Shown here piece by piece: positions 38,140 through 47,990 of a DNA stretch of 64,000 nucleotides. The notes beneath the pieces were generated by a model, which did no database searches, was not told the origin of the DNA, and was given only the letters and a program-made list of their open reading frames with translations. Position 1 is the first letter of the stretch; each line of letters starts with the position of its first letter. The translations under genes were made by a program, and so were the position numbers. The stretch covers positions 5,996,001 through 6,060,000 of the forward strand of contig NZ_CP107929.1 in assembly GCF_036017915.1 (NCBI RefSeq), written 5' to 3'. The stretch comes from Micromonospora sp. NBC_00421. GTDB taxonomy: Bacteria > Actinomycetota > Actinomycetes > Mycobacteriales > Micromonosporaceae.

Positions 38140-39222
38140 ATGGTCCTGCACCCGGCCGCCACCGCGCTGGCCAGTCTCCTCCTCGCTCTGCCCGCCGCCG
38201 TCCCGGCGGGCACCGCCGCCTCGTCCGTGCCGCTTGGCCGGACCGGTCATGTGAACGGTCACAGCAGCGCCGAACAGGCGGTCGACGCCCTGGCCGGGCC
38301 GCCCGGCGCACCGCCCGGCGTCTGCCCGACCGGCACCGGTTACGGCCCGCCGTTGCCCTCGACGTCGGTCGTGGCCACGAAGATCCGCGGCGGTTTCTCG
38401 TTCCTCGAAGGGCCCGTCTGGATCGCTGACCGGGGCTACCTGCTCTTCTCCGACATGGGCGCGGGCACCGGGTCGGAGAACGTCCAACCGTCGACGATCC
38501 GGCGCTTCACGCCGCCTGCCACGTTCGACACGTTCATCGCCAACGCGGGCAGCAACGGGCTCGCACTCACCCCCGACGGGCAGCAGCTCGTCGCCGCCAC
38601 GCACGACCAGCGCAGCGTCTCGACGTACCGGCTCGACAACCTGGCCCGGGGCGTCGTCGCCGGAAACTACCAGGGCCGGGCGTTCAACTCGCCGAACGAC
38701 GTGGCGGTCCGCTCGGACGGCGTCGTCTACTTCACCGACCCGAACTTCCAGCGCGGCAACCGTCCCGACCAGATGAGCGGGCGGACCAGCGTCTTCCGCG
38801 TCTCGGGCGGCCAGGTGTCGCTTGTCGACGACGCGCTGCGCCAGCCCAACGGCATCGCGCTCTCCCCGGACGGCAGCACCCTCTACGTGGGCGCCTACGG
38901 CGAGAACAAGATCTACAAGTACGCCGTCGCGCCCGACGGCAGCACCGGGCCCCGCAGCGTGTTCGTCAACTACGTCGGCGGCCCGGACGGCGGCACGATC
39001 GACTGCGCCGGAAACGTGTACTGGACCTCCGGCGGCGACGGCCTGGTGCACGTCTACTCGCCCACGGGCACCCAGCTCGGCACGATCCGGTCCGGCTCCT
39101 CGGGCACCACCAACGTGGCGTTCGGCGGGTCCGACCGGCGGACCCTCTACGTCACCTCGGGCCGCACCAACGACTCCGGTCTGTACAGCGTGCGGCTCAA
39201 CGTGCCCGGTTACCCGTACTGA
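38140..39222 (+). CDS. Secreted SMP-30/gluconolactonase-family lactonase
   Basis: 360 aa; GGAG precedes the ATG. The signal peptide covers about 1-27. The six-bladed propeller has the conserved metal Glu in SFLEGPVW, then NAGSNGLALTPDG, FNSPNDVAVRSDGVVYFTDPNF (NDV and TDP metal and substrate residues) and PNGIALSPDGSTLYV. It should open aldonolactones, for example gluconolactone, outside the cell. The next gene is a PQQ-type sugar dehydrogenase whose product would be such a lactone; only 31 bp separate the two. Confidence 0.87.
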   Translation: MVLHPAATALASLLLALPAAVPAGTAASSVPLGRTGHVNGHSSAEQAVDALAGPPGAPPGVCPTGTGYGPPLPSTSVVATKIRGGFSFLEGPVWIADRGYLLFSDMGAGTGSENVQPSTIRRFTPPATFDTFIANAGSNGLALTPDGQQLVAATHDQRSVSTYRLDNLARGVVAGNYQGRAFNSPNDVAVRSDGVVYFTDPNFQRGNRPDQMSGRTSVFRVSGGQVSLVDDALRQPNGIALSPDGSTLYVGAYGENKIYKYAVAPDGSTGPRSVFVNYVGGPDGGTIDCAGNVYWTSGGDGLVHVYSPTGTQLGTIRSGSSGTTNVAFGGSDRRTLYVTSGRTNDSGLYSVRLNVPGYPY

Positions 39223-39253
39223 CCACCATGTTCCGCAGGAAGGGACGTATCGC

Positions 39254-40984
39254 GTGCGAAAAGGTCCTCGTCATCCCGGCCATCTCGTCACCGTTGCCCT
39301 GCTGACCAGCGCCTGTGCCGTCCTGGCCAGCGCGCCGGTCACCGCGGGCCCGCCGACGCCGCCGGCCGGAACGACGGCCACCACGGCTGCCGCCGGCCGG
39401 GCCCTCGCCGACACCCGGGCGCCCACCCCGCCGACCAACCTGCGCAGCAGCAGGCTGACCTGCCAGTCCGTCACGCTCACCTGGTCGGCGTCCCGGGACG
39501 ACGTCGGCGTGGCGTACTACGACATCTACCACGACGGCCAGCTGGTCACCTCGGTCGCCGGCAGGACGCTGACCGCCACGCTCACCGTCGCCCAGGGCGT
39601 CACCTGGGGCTGGTACGTCAACGCCCGGGACGCCGCCGGCAACGTGTCGCAGGCCAGTGCCACGCTCCCCGTCACGCCGCCGTTCTGCCAGTCCGACACC
39701 CAGCGGCCCACCACCCCGACCAACCTCGCGGCCACCGCCAACGGCACCGACGTCACGCTGACCTGGACGGCCGCCACCGACAACGTCGCGGTCACCCGGT
39801 ACGACGTCCTGCGCGGTGGGGTGACGGTCGGCTCGGTCACCGGCACGGCCACCAACCCGCCGGCGACCTCGTTCACCGACACCGGGCTGACCGCCGACAC
39901 CGAATACCGGTACACGGTGGTCGCCCGGGACGCGCAGGGCAACGCCTCGGCGGCGAGCAGCGCGGTGACCGTACGTACCGGGTCGGGCTGTACCAGCGCG
40001 GTCTGCGGCACCACGGTGGTCACCACCGAGCGGGACCTGCCGTGGGGGCTGGTGCAGTTGCCCGACGGCACCGTGCTCTACGGCCGGCGTGACCTGTTCG
40101 ACGTGGTCGCGATGAACCCGGACGGCAGCAACAAGCGCAGCATCGGCACGGTGCCCAACGTCGCCGGCACCAACGGCGAGGGCGGGGTGCTCGGTCTGGC
40201 CGTGTCGTCGAGTTTCGCCACCGACCGGTGGCTGTACATCTACCACACCACCACGACCGACAACCGGATCGTCCGCATCCGCTACGAGGGCACCCTGCAG
40301 ACCGGCACCGTGCAGGTGCTGCTGACCGGCATCCCGCGCAACAAGTACCACAACGGCGGGCGGCTGCGGTTCGGCCCGGACGGGATGCTCTACGCCGCCA
40401 CCGGTGACGGGCAGAGCCCGGACCGCGCCCAGGACGTCAACGACCTGGGCGGCAAGGTGCTCCGGATCCGCCCCGACGGCACCGTGCCGTCCGACAACCC
40501 CTTCGGCAACGCGGTCTGGAGCTACGGCCACCGCAACCCGCAGGGGCTGGCGTTCGACTCCCGGGGTCGGCTCTTCGAGCAGGAGTTCGGCAACAACGTG
40601 ATGGACGAGACCAACATCATCGTCCGGGGTGGCAACTACGGCTGGCCGGCCTGCGAGGGCACCGTGGGCAGCTGCGCCAACCCGAACTACCTCGCGCCCG
40701 TGCACACCTATCCGGTCGCCGACGGCTCGTGCAGCGGTCTGGCCATCGTCCGGGACGTGGTCTATCTCGCCTGCCTGCGGGGCAACCGGATGTACCGGGC
40801 CGTGATCAGCGGTAACACGCTCACCGACGTGCAGCAGTACTTCGTCGGCACGTACAGCCGGCTGCGGACCGTCGAGCCGACCCTCGACGGGAACCTGTGG
40901 CTGACCACGAGCACCGGGGGCGACAAGGACAGCGTCCCGAACAACAGCAACGAGCGGATTCTCAAGGTGACCCTCGGCAGGTAG
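39254..40984 (+). CDS. Secreted FN3-FN3-PQQ-dependent sugar dehydrogenase
   Basis: 576 aa from a GTG with GGAAGGG upstream. The signal peptide covers 1-32. Two fibronectin type III domains (about 55-145 and 150-245) are followed by a soluble aldose-dehydrogenase-type beta-propeller (about 255-576). Landmarks are LPWGLVQLPDG, GEGGVLGLAVSSSF, YHNGGRLRFGPDGMLYAATGD, VWSYGHRNPQGLAFD (His and Arg of the PQQ site), EQEFGNNVMDETN and GGNYGWPACEG. It oxidises sugars with PQQ, using an unknown electron acceptor. No PQQ synthesis gene is in the window. Confidence 0.87.
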   Translation: MRKGPRHPGHLVTVALLTSACAVLASAPVTAGPPTPPAGTTATTAAAGRALADTRAPTPPTNLRSSRLTCQSVTLTWSASRDDVGVAYYDIYHDGQLVTSVAGRTLTATLTVAQGVTWGWYVNARDAAGNVSQASATLPVTPPFCQSDTQRPTTPTNLAATANGTDVTLTWTAATDNVAVTRYDVLRGGVTVGSVTGTATNPPATSFTDTGLTADTEYRYTVVARDAQGNASAASSAVTVRTGSGCTSAVCGTTVVTTERDLPWGLVQLPDGTVLYGRRDLFDVVAMNPDGSNKRSIGTVPNVAGTNGEGGVLGLAVSSSFATDRWLYIYHTTTTDNRIVRIRYEGTLQTGTVQVLLTGIPRNKYHNGGRLRFGPDGMLYAATGDGQSPDRAQDVNDLGGKVLRIRPDGTVPSDNPFGNAVWSYGHRNPQGLAFDSRGRLFEQEFGNNVMDETNIIVRGGNYGWPACEGTVGSCANPNYLAPVHTYPVADGSCSGLAIVRDVVYLACLRGNRMYRAVISGNTLTDVQQYFVGTYSRLRTVEPTLDGNLWLTTSTGGDKDSVPNNSNERILKVTLGR

Positions 40985-41090
40985 CCCCGGGCCGAGGCGT
41001 ACCGGCACACCACCACCTGCGGTGCGGTCGCCGACCAACCGGTCGGTGACCGCACCGCACCCCCGTCCCCCTAGATCGGAGACCCTGCCC

Positions 41091-42485
41091 GTGAGACGTC
41101 TACTCAGGGCGGTGACGGCCGTCGTCAGCGCGGTCGTGCCGCTGCTGGCGATGACCGTGCTGATGACGGCACAACCGGCCGCGGCGGCATCGCTGACCCA
41201 GGTCACCAACTTCGGCAACAACCCCAGCGGCCTCAACATGTACCTCTACGTTCCCGACAACGTCGGGCCGAGGCCGGCGTTGCTGGTGCTGATCCACTAC
41301 TGCGGCGGGTCCGGGCCGGCGATCTTCAACGGCAACGGACGCGACTACGTCACCGCCGCCGACCGGTACGGCTACGTGATCGTGCTGCCGGAGGTCACCC
41401 GGAGCAGCAAGTGCTTCGACGTGTACTCGCCGCAGGGGCTGCGGCGCGGCGGCGGCAGCGACTCCGACGGCATCATCTCGATGGTCAACTACGCCAAGCA
41501 GCGGCAGAACGTCGACCCGAACCGGGTGTTCGTCAGCGGGTTCTCCTCCGGCGCGATGATGACCAACGTGATGGCGGCGCAGTACCCGGACGTGTTCGCC
41601 GCCGGCTCGTCGTTCAGCGGGGTGCCCGCCACCTGCTTCGCCACCGGCAGCAGCAGCAACACCTGGAACGGCCAGTGTGCCGGCGGTCAGCTCACCAAGA
41701 CCGCCCAGCAGTGGGGCGACGCCGCCCGGGGGATGTATCCCGGCTACACCGGCCGGTACCCCCGGATGCAGTTTCTGCACGGGACGACCGACACCACCCT
41801 GTCGTACGTGAACTTCGGTGAAGAGATCAAGCAGTGGACCAACCTGACCGGGCTGAGCCAGACCCCGGCCTCCACCGACCGCCCGCAGTCGAACTGGACC
41901 AGGACCCGGTACGGCGACACCGGCACCCGGGCGACGGTTGAGGGGATCAGCATCAGCGGGGTGGGGCACGAGCTGCCGCAGGCCGGTCAGATCGCGTACG
42001 CCATCGCCTTTCTCGGCCTCGACGGCACCGGCACCACCCCGACCCCCACACCGACCACGTCCACCACCCCCACCCCCACGCCGACCACGCCGACGGCCGG
42101 GGTCAGCATCGTGGGGGAGCAGTCGGGCCGCTGCCTGGAGGTGCCGAACGCCAGCACCACCAACGGCGTCCAGACGCAGCTGTGGGACTGTGCCGGCACC
42201 GTCGGGCAGCGGTGGACCCGCACCTCGGGACGACAGCTCACGGTCTACGGCAGCAAGTGCCTGGACGCCAGCGGGTCGGGCACCGGCAACGGCACCCAGG
42301 TGATCATCTGGGACTGCCACGGCGGCACCAACCAGCAGTGGAACGTCAACACCAACGGCACCATCACCAACGCGCAGTCCGGGTTGTGCCTGGACGCCAA
42401 TGCGGCCGGCACCGGCAACGGCACGAAGCTGATCCTCTGGACGTGCAACGGTCAGGCCAACCAGCGGTGGGCGCTGCGGAGCTGA
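41091..42485 (+). CDS. Secreted CE1/PHB-depolymerase-type esterase with ricin-type domain
   Basis: 464 aa from a GTG with GGAGA 9 nt upstream. The signal peptide covers 1-33. The esterase domain (about 34-310) has LIHYCGGSG (oxyanion strand), GFSSGAMM (Ser152), HGTTDTT (Asp234) and GVGHELP (His293). This layout is shared by acetylxylan, feruloyl and PHB-type esterases of CE1. A Thr-Pro linker leads to three ricin B repeats (about 340-464) with CLEVPNAS, CLDASGSG and CLDANAAG. It probably debranches xylan. A terminator lies at 42506. Confidence 0.9.
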   Translation: MRRLLRAVTAVVSAVVPLLAMTVLMTAQPAAAASLTQVTNFGNNPSGLNMYLYVPDNVGPRPALLVLIHYCGGSGPAIFNGNGRDYVTAADRYGYVIVLPEVTRSSKCFDVYSPQGLRRGGGSDSDGIISMVNYAKQRQNVDPNRVFVSGFSSGAMMTNVMAAQYPDVFAAGSSFSGVPATCFATGSSSNTWNGQCAGGQLTKTAQQWGDAARGMYPGYTGRYPRMQFLHGTTDTTLSYVNFGEEIKQWTNLTGLSQTPASTDRPQSNWTRTRYGDTGTRATVEGISISGVGHELPQAGQIAYAIAFLGLDGTGTTPTPTPTTSTTPTPTPTTPTAGVSIVGEQSGRCLEVPNASTTNGVQTQLWDCAGTVGQRWTRTSGRQLTVYGSKCLDASGSGTGNGTQVIIWDCHGGTNQQWNVNTNGTITNAQSGLCLDANAAGTGNGTKLILWTCNGQANQRWALRS

Positions 42486-42505
42486 GCCACCCTGCCCGGG
42501 ACCAC

Positions 42506-42543
42506 GGGTGCGTCCCCCACCAGAGCCGGCGGGGGACGCACCC
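42506..42543. terminator. Terminator after the CE1-like esterase
   Basis: A perfect 13-bp stem, GGGTGCGTCCCCC (42506-42518) with GGGGGACGCACCC (42531-42543), 12-nt loop. Confidence 0.85.
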
Positions 42544-42689
42544 GGAACCGCCGCGGCGGAGCACGGCGGACCGTCGCCCCGGGACGACGGGGGACGAGGG
42601 CGCACGTTCGCGGGCGGTCGGCTGGCGAAACGGGCGCGCTGACCGGGGGCGGATCCGGGGCGAGGTGGACCGGACCGTCACAAAGAATT

Positions 42690-44020
<1,331 letters not shown>

Positions 44021-44066
44021 CTCACCCGGCCGGCCCCGGCCTGTCTGATCGAAGGAGAAGCGAGAA

Positions 44067-45437
44067 GTGAACCTGCCAACAGCGCAAGCCCCGCCACCGG
44101 GGACCGCACACCGTACGCCGTCCGTCCGCCGGTCCGGTGTCGCCAGGTGGCTGACGGCCGGGCTCGCGGTGGTCCTCGGCCTGGCGGTGTCCGCGACGAC
44201 GCCGCACGCGGCGGCCGCGGACAGCCCGTACCAGCGGGGTCCGGATCCGACCCTGGCGAGCGTGGCCGCCACCCGGGGCCCGTTCGCCACGACGCAGGCG
44301 ACCGTGCCGGCGGGCAACGGCTTCAACGGCGGGTACGTCTACTACCCGACCGACACCAGCCTGGGCACCTGGGGCGCGGTGGCGATCGTCCCCGGCTACT
44401 CCGCCCTGTTCGCCAACGAGGAGGCCTGGATGGGCCCCTGGCTGGCGTCCTTCGGGTTCGTGGTGCTCGGGATCGAGACCAACAGCCGTACCGACGGGGC
44501 CGACGCCCGCGCCACCCAACTGCTGGCCGGGCTGGACTACCTGACCCGGACCAGCCCGGTGCGCACCCGGGTGGACGCCAACCGGCTCGGCGTGATGGGC
44601 CACTCCGCGGGCGGGGCCGGGACGCTCCTGGCGGCGCTGCGGCGGTCGTCGCTCAAGACGGCGGTCGGCCTCGCCCCCGGCACGCCCGGCAACAACCTGA
44701 ACATGTCCACCACCCAGGTCCCCACCCTGCTGCTGTCGGGCCAGAACGACGGCACCGTCACCCCCTCCTACGTGCAGGGCATCTACAACACGCTGCCCGC
44801 CGGTGTGGAGCACGCCTGGGCGGAGTTGGCCGGCAACGACCACCTGTCGTTCACCAGGTCGAACCCGACCGAAATGCGGCTCCTGATCCCCTGGCTCAAG
44901 ATCTTCCTGGACAACGACACCCGCTACACCCAGTTCCTCTGCCCGCTGGCGGACAGCACCGGCGTCTCCCGGTACAGCTCCACCTGCCCGCTGGTGCCGC
45001 CGGGCGGGCCGACCACCCCGCCCACCACCACCCCGCCGCCGACGACCACCCCGCCACCCACCACCACCCCGCCACCCACCACCACTGCGCCACCCACCAC
45101 CCCGCCGGCCACGACTCCACCGGCGACCACTCCGCCCGCCGGTACCGGCTGCACCGCGACCTACCGCACCGTCAACTCGTGGTCCGGCGGCTTCCAGGGT
45201 GAGGTCACGGTGACCGCCGGCGCCGCCGCCACCAACGGGTGGACCGTCCGCTGGAGTCTGGGCAACGGCCAGAGCGTCAGCCAGGTCTGGAACGGCACCC
45301 TGAGCACCAGCGGCACGACCGCGACCGTACGCAACGCCACCTACAACGGCGCGCTCGCCCCGGGCACCTCGACGACGTTCGGCTTCCTCGGCTCCGGCAC
45401 GCCGACCAGCCCGTCGCCGACCTGCACCAGCCCCTGA
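44067..45437 (+). CDS. Secreted cutinase/PETase-like hydrolase with C-terminal CBM2
   Basis: 456 aa from a GTG with GAAGGAG upstream, 46 bp after the CE3 gene, so possibly cotranscribed. The signal peptide covers about 1-51. The core (about 52-300) parallels the protein at 19549: [24 protein letters not shown] (Ser180, with Ala where Met is usual), GQNDGTV (Asp228), GNDHLSF (His259) and FLDNDTRYTQFLCP. The PETase substrate-Trp position is Gly205 (LAPGTPG). A linker of PPTTT units is followed by a CBM2 (about 355-456). It is probably a cutinase acting on plant biomass. Confidence 0.9.
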   Translation: MNLPTAQAPPPGTAHRTPSVRRSGVARWLTAGLAVVLGLAVSATTPHAAAADSPYQRGPDPTLASVAATRGPFATTQATVPAGNGFNGGYVYYPTDTSLGTWGAVAIVPGYSALFANEEAWMGPWLASFGFVVLGIETNSRTDGADARATQLLAGLDYLTRTSPVRTRVDANRLGVMGHSAGGAGTLLAALRRSSLKTAVGLAPGTPGNNLNMSTTQVPTLLLSGQNDGTVTPSYVQGIYNTLPAGVEHAWAELAGNDHLSFTRSNPTEMRLLIPWLKIFLDNDTRYTQFLCPLADSTGVSRYSSTCPLVPPGGPTTPPTTTPPPTTTPPPTTTPPPTTTAPPTTPPATTPPATTPPAGTGCTATYRTVNSWSGGFQGEVTVTAGAAATNGWTVRWSLGNGQSVSQVWNGTLSTSGTTATVRNATYNGALAPGTSTTFGFLGSGTPTSPSPTCTSP

Positions 45438-45465
45438 CCGAGGGCCGTCCGCCGGCCCCTGACCT

Positions 45466-45503
45466 GAGGCCGCCCACCTGCTCGACGTGAGGTGGGCGGC
45501 CTC
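45466..45503. terminator. Terminator after the cutinase-CBM2 gene
   Basis: A perfect 14-bp stem, GAGGCCGCCCACCT (45466-45479) with AGGTGGGCGGCCTC (45490-45503), 10-nt loop. Confidence 0.85.
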
Positions 45504-45648
45504 GCCGCGCGGATGCGGCGCCACCGGACCCGTACGTCGGCTCGGGGACGAACGATCGTCAGATCCCGTGTCGCATTGATCGCGGAAGGCGTTCCTCACG
45601 TGTAGGACGACGTGGGCGCGGTTGCGCCCGTCCGAACGGAGGAATCGA

Positions 45649-46227
45649 ATGCTCCGCATGTCTCGCTCCCGGGTCCGGGCTCTCGCGGTGACCGGCATGG
45701 CCGGTGTGCTGGCGGCGGTCGGCGCGGTGACCCATCAGGCGTCCGCCGCAGAGGTGGCCGCGCCGGTCGCCGTGGCCCCCGACGCCCGCCGGGTCGACGT
45801 CCCGCGGATCGCCCCGGCCATCGCCCCACCGGCGGGGTCCCGCCTCGTCGGCGCGTACGTCGTCACCCGTGGCACGCAGACCTACACGTGTGCCGGCGGC
45901 GTGTTCACCGGCGCGTCCGTGCCGGAGGCCCAGTTGATCGGCACCGGTGGCCGGATCCACCACTTCAAGGGCCCGAGTTGGCAGTCCGAGCGCGACGGCT
46001 CCCTCGTCACGGCGAAGAAGACAGCGGAGAGGCCGCGTCGGGGCAGCATCCCCGAGTTGCTGCTGACGGTGGACACCCACTCCGGCACCGGCATCCTCGA
46101 CGACGTCGCCTACATCAACCGTCTGCTGACCTCCGGCGGGGTCGCCCCGACCGGCTCCTGCGTCGACGGTGCGACGACCGCTGTGCCGTACGGCGCGGTC
46201 TACGTCCTCTGGGCCGCGAAGCGGTAG
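45649..46227 (+). CDS. Secreted DUF3455-family protein
   Basis: 192 aa from the ATG at 45649, set by GGAGG 6 nt upstream. The signal peptide ends near QASAAEV. DUF3455 hallmarks: VPRIAPAIAPPAGSRLVGAYVV, TRGTQTYTCAGG, GTGGRIHHFKGPSWQSERDGS, IPELLLTVDTHSGTGILDDV and a final CVDGATTAVPYGAVYVLWA. The family is widespread in actinomycetes and fungi, with no known function. It is monocistronic. Confidence 0.8.
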   Translation: MLRMSRSRVRALAVTGMAGVLAAVGAVTHQASAAEVAAPVAVAPDARRVDVPRIAPAIAPPAGSRLVGAYVVTRGTQTYTCAGGVFTGASVPEAQLIGTGGRIHHFKGPSWQSERDGSLVTAKKTAERPRRGSIPELLLTVDTHSGTGILDDVAYINRLLTSGGVAPTGSCVDGATTAVPYGAVYVLWAAKR

Positions 46228-46329
46228 CGTCGCGCGCCGCAGGACCGCCTCGCCCGGGGCGTACGGACCGCGTCGTCGCGCCGTTCCACGGGGAGGAGGA
46301 CCGGGTGCCACTGGTCCGGGGCGAACCGG

Positions 46330-47190
46330 TCACGTACGCCCCGCGTGGATCGTCGAGGCGTCCCGGTCGTCCAAGATCCCGTCGCGACGGTGGCCCGTCG
46401 TGGCCGTCGCCGCAGGCGGGCTGCCGGCGGGCGTGAAGTGCCGCCTCAGGGTGCGCCGCCAGCGGACGGCGGGCAGTTCGGGGTCGAGGGCGGCCAGCCC
46501 GGTCGCGTACTTGGAGATGGCCACCGGGCGGTGCCCCCGACTCCAGAGCAGGCGGTCGACGTGCGAGGCGGTGGAGCCGGTCTTCGTCTCGACGATCGCC
46601 AGCTCGGGCAGCGCCAGCCGACGACCGAGACTGTCCTCCCAGTGCAGTGCGACGTCGATGGTCGCCCGGCTTCCGGTCGTGGGCAGATAGAGCGTGCTGC
46701 GCAGGTAGCCGGTGGTGAGAGTCGGCGCGAACGTCAGGGCGGGCCCGGTGTCGACGGCCGTGAGCACACCGTCGACGAACGACCGTCCGGGGGTGAGGGT
46801 GCGGCTGTCGTCGGGGCGGTAGGGCAGCCGCTGCTTGACCGTGCCGCCGCGGGTGCCCTCGGTCTTCACCTCCAACCAGCAGAGACCGGAGTCGAGGTAC
46901 GTCCGTGTTCTGATCTTGAATCGGCGGCGACGTCGGCGGGCGGTGAGTCGGAAGCTGATCAGGTCGGCGGTGTCGAAGTAGATCGACTCGTAGCGGAAGG
47001 ACCGCCTGCCGTCGATCTCCAGCACCTGGTCGGTCCGGTCGAGCCCGGCGATCAGGTGGGGGATCTCGGCGAGCGGAAGCAGGTACTTGCGGTCGAACCG
47101 GGTCTGTAGGGCGGCGCGCTCGGTCAGCTCCGCCAGCCCGATCGGCGTGAGGTGGGCCAGTGCGGCGGTGGACGGGCCGAAGGGGGTCAT
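46330..47190 (-). CDS. VTC-domain protein (polyphosphate polymerase-like)
   Basis: 286 aa; the ATG overlaps the stop of the DUF4956 gene (ATGA). The triphosphate-tunnel-type VTC domain is shown by LQTRFDRKYLLP, RYESIYFDTADLISFRLTARRRRRRFKIRTRTY, LCWLEVKTEGTRGGTVKQRLPY, LPELAIVETKTG and RPVAISKYATGL. In yeast, the VTC catalytic domain makes polyphosphate; bacterial copies are mostly untested. It is associated with DUF4956 and a Cthe_2159-type protein, a recurring operon. Confidence 0.85.
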   Translation of the reverse strand: MTPFGPSTAALAHLTPIGLAELTERAALQTRFDRKYLLPLAEIPHLIAGLDRTDQVLEIDGRRSFRYESIYFDTADLISFRLTARRRRRRFKIRTRTYLDSGLCWLEVKTEGTRGGTVKQRLPYRPDDSRTLTPGRSFVDGVLTAVDTGPALTFAPTLTTGYLRSTLYLPTTGSRATIDVALHWEDSLGRRLALPELAIVETKTGSTASHVDRLLWSRGHRPVAISKYATGLAALDPELPAVRWRRTLRRHFTPAGSPPAATATTGHRRDGILDDRDASTIHAGRT

Positions 47191-47780
47191 CGCGCCGTAC
47201 CCGTCTGGGTCGGGCGTCGCCCGCCGGCCGCGGTGACCCTCGGCCGCGAGTAGCGGACGTCGACGACAGTGGTGTCGTTGACCAGGTCGATCCGCTCCAC
47301 GTTGACGTTGTGCACCCGGGCGCCGAGCAGTTGCTCCAGGTGGGCGGTGAGGGCGACGGAGTCGGTGACCGCGCTGTCCAACACGATGACGTGCCGGCGG
47401 TACCGGCGCAGCAGCCTGGGGTGGTCCCCGACGTACATCACGGCGAGGATCAGCGCCGTCAGCGCGCCGACCATCCAGACCGAGGTGCCGGAGAGCGGGC
47501 CGAGGATGCCGAGTGCGAGCGCCGAGAAGTAGTACGCCACCTCGTGCTGGTCGAGTTCGGTGGAGCGGAGCCGGATGATCGACAGCACCCCGAACAGCCC
47601 CAGCCCGAGGCCGGCGCCGACGGTGCTGCTGCTGAGCGAGCTGGCTACGGCGAACACGCCGACGTTGACGCCGAGGTAGGCCACCACCAGGTCCCGCCGC
47701 CGGTGGCGTGGGAAGTACAGCGCGAAGACGAGCAGGACCACGGCGACCAGGTCCACTCCGGCCAGGACCATGCGCGACAT
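47187..47780 (-). CDS. DUF4956-family membrane protein
   Basis: 197 aa with four to five membrane helices in the first 125 residues, including GLGLGLFGVLSIIRLRSTELDQHEVAYYF, the conserved cytosolic loop of DUF4956. The C-terminal 70 residues form a soluble alpha/beta ACT-like tail (VTAHLEQLL-type helix then VERIDLVNDTTVVDV). It is coupled to the VTC gene by ATGA overlap. It probably anchors or gates the VTC enzyme at the membrane; that role is inferred. Confidence 0.85.
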   Translation of the reverse strand: MSRMVLAGVDLVAVVLLVFALYFPRHRRRDLVVAYLGVNVGVFAVASSLSSSTVGAGLGLGLFGVLSIIRLRSTELDQHEVAYYFSALALGILGPLSGTSVWMVGALTALILAVMYVGDHPRLLRRYRRHVIVLDSAVTDSVALTAHLEQLLGARVHNVNVERIDLVNDTTVVDVRYSRPRVTAAGGRRPTQTGTAR

Positions 47781-47990
47781 ATTTCTCCTTCGGGTCTCCG
47801 CCCGCCGTCTTCCCGGTCCCCGGCGTCCGACGGATGGGCAGCAGATCGATGAGTGAAAGATTGGTGAGCACCCGACCGGGCCGTCGGATGCGGAGGCCCT
47901 GTGGGCCGGGAGCCGGGGGAACGAGGGGGGCCACCGTCGTCCGGGGTGCCGGTCAGGGCCGATCGGACCCTGACCGGCGAGCCCGACGAC

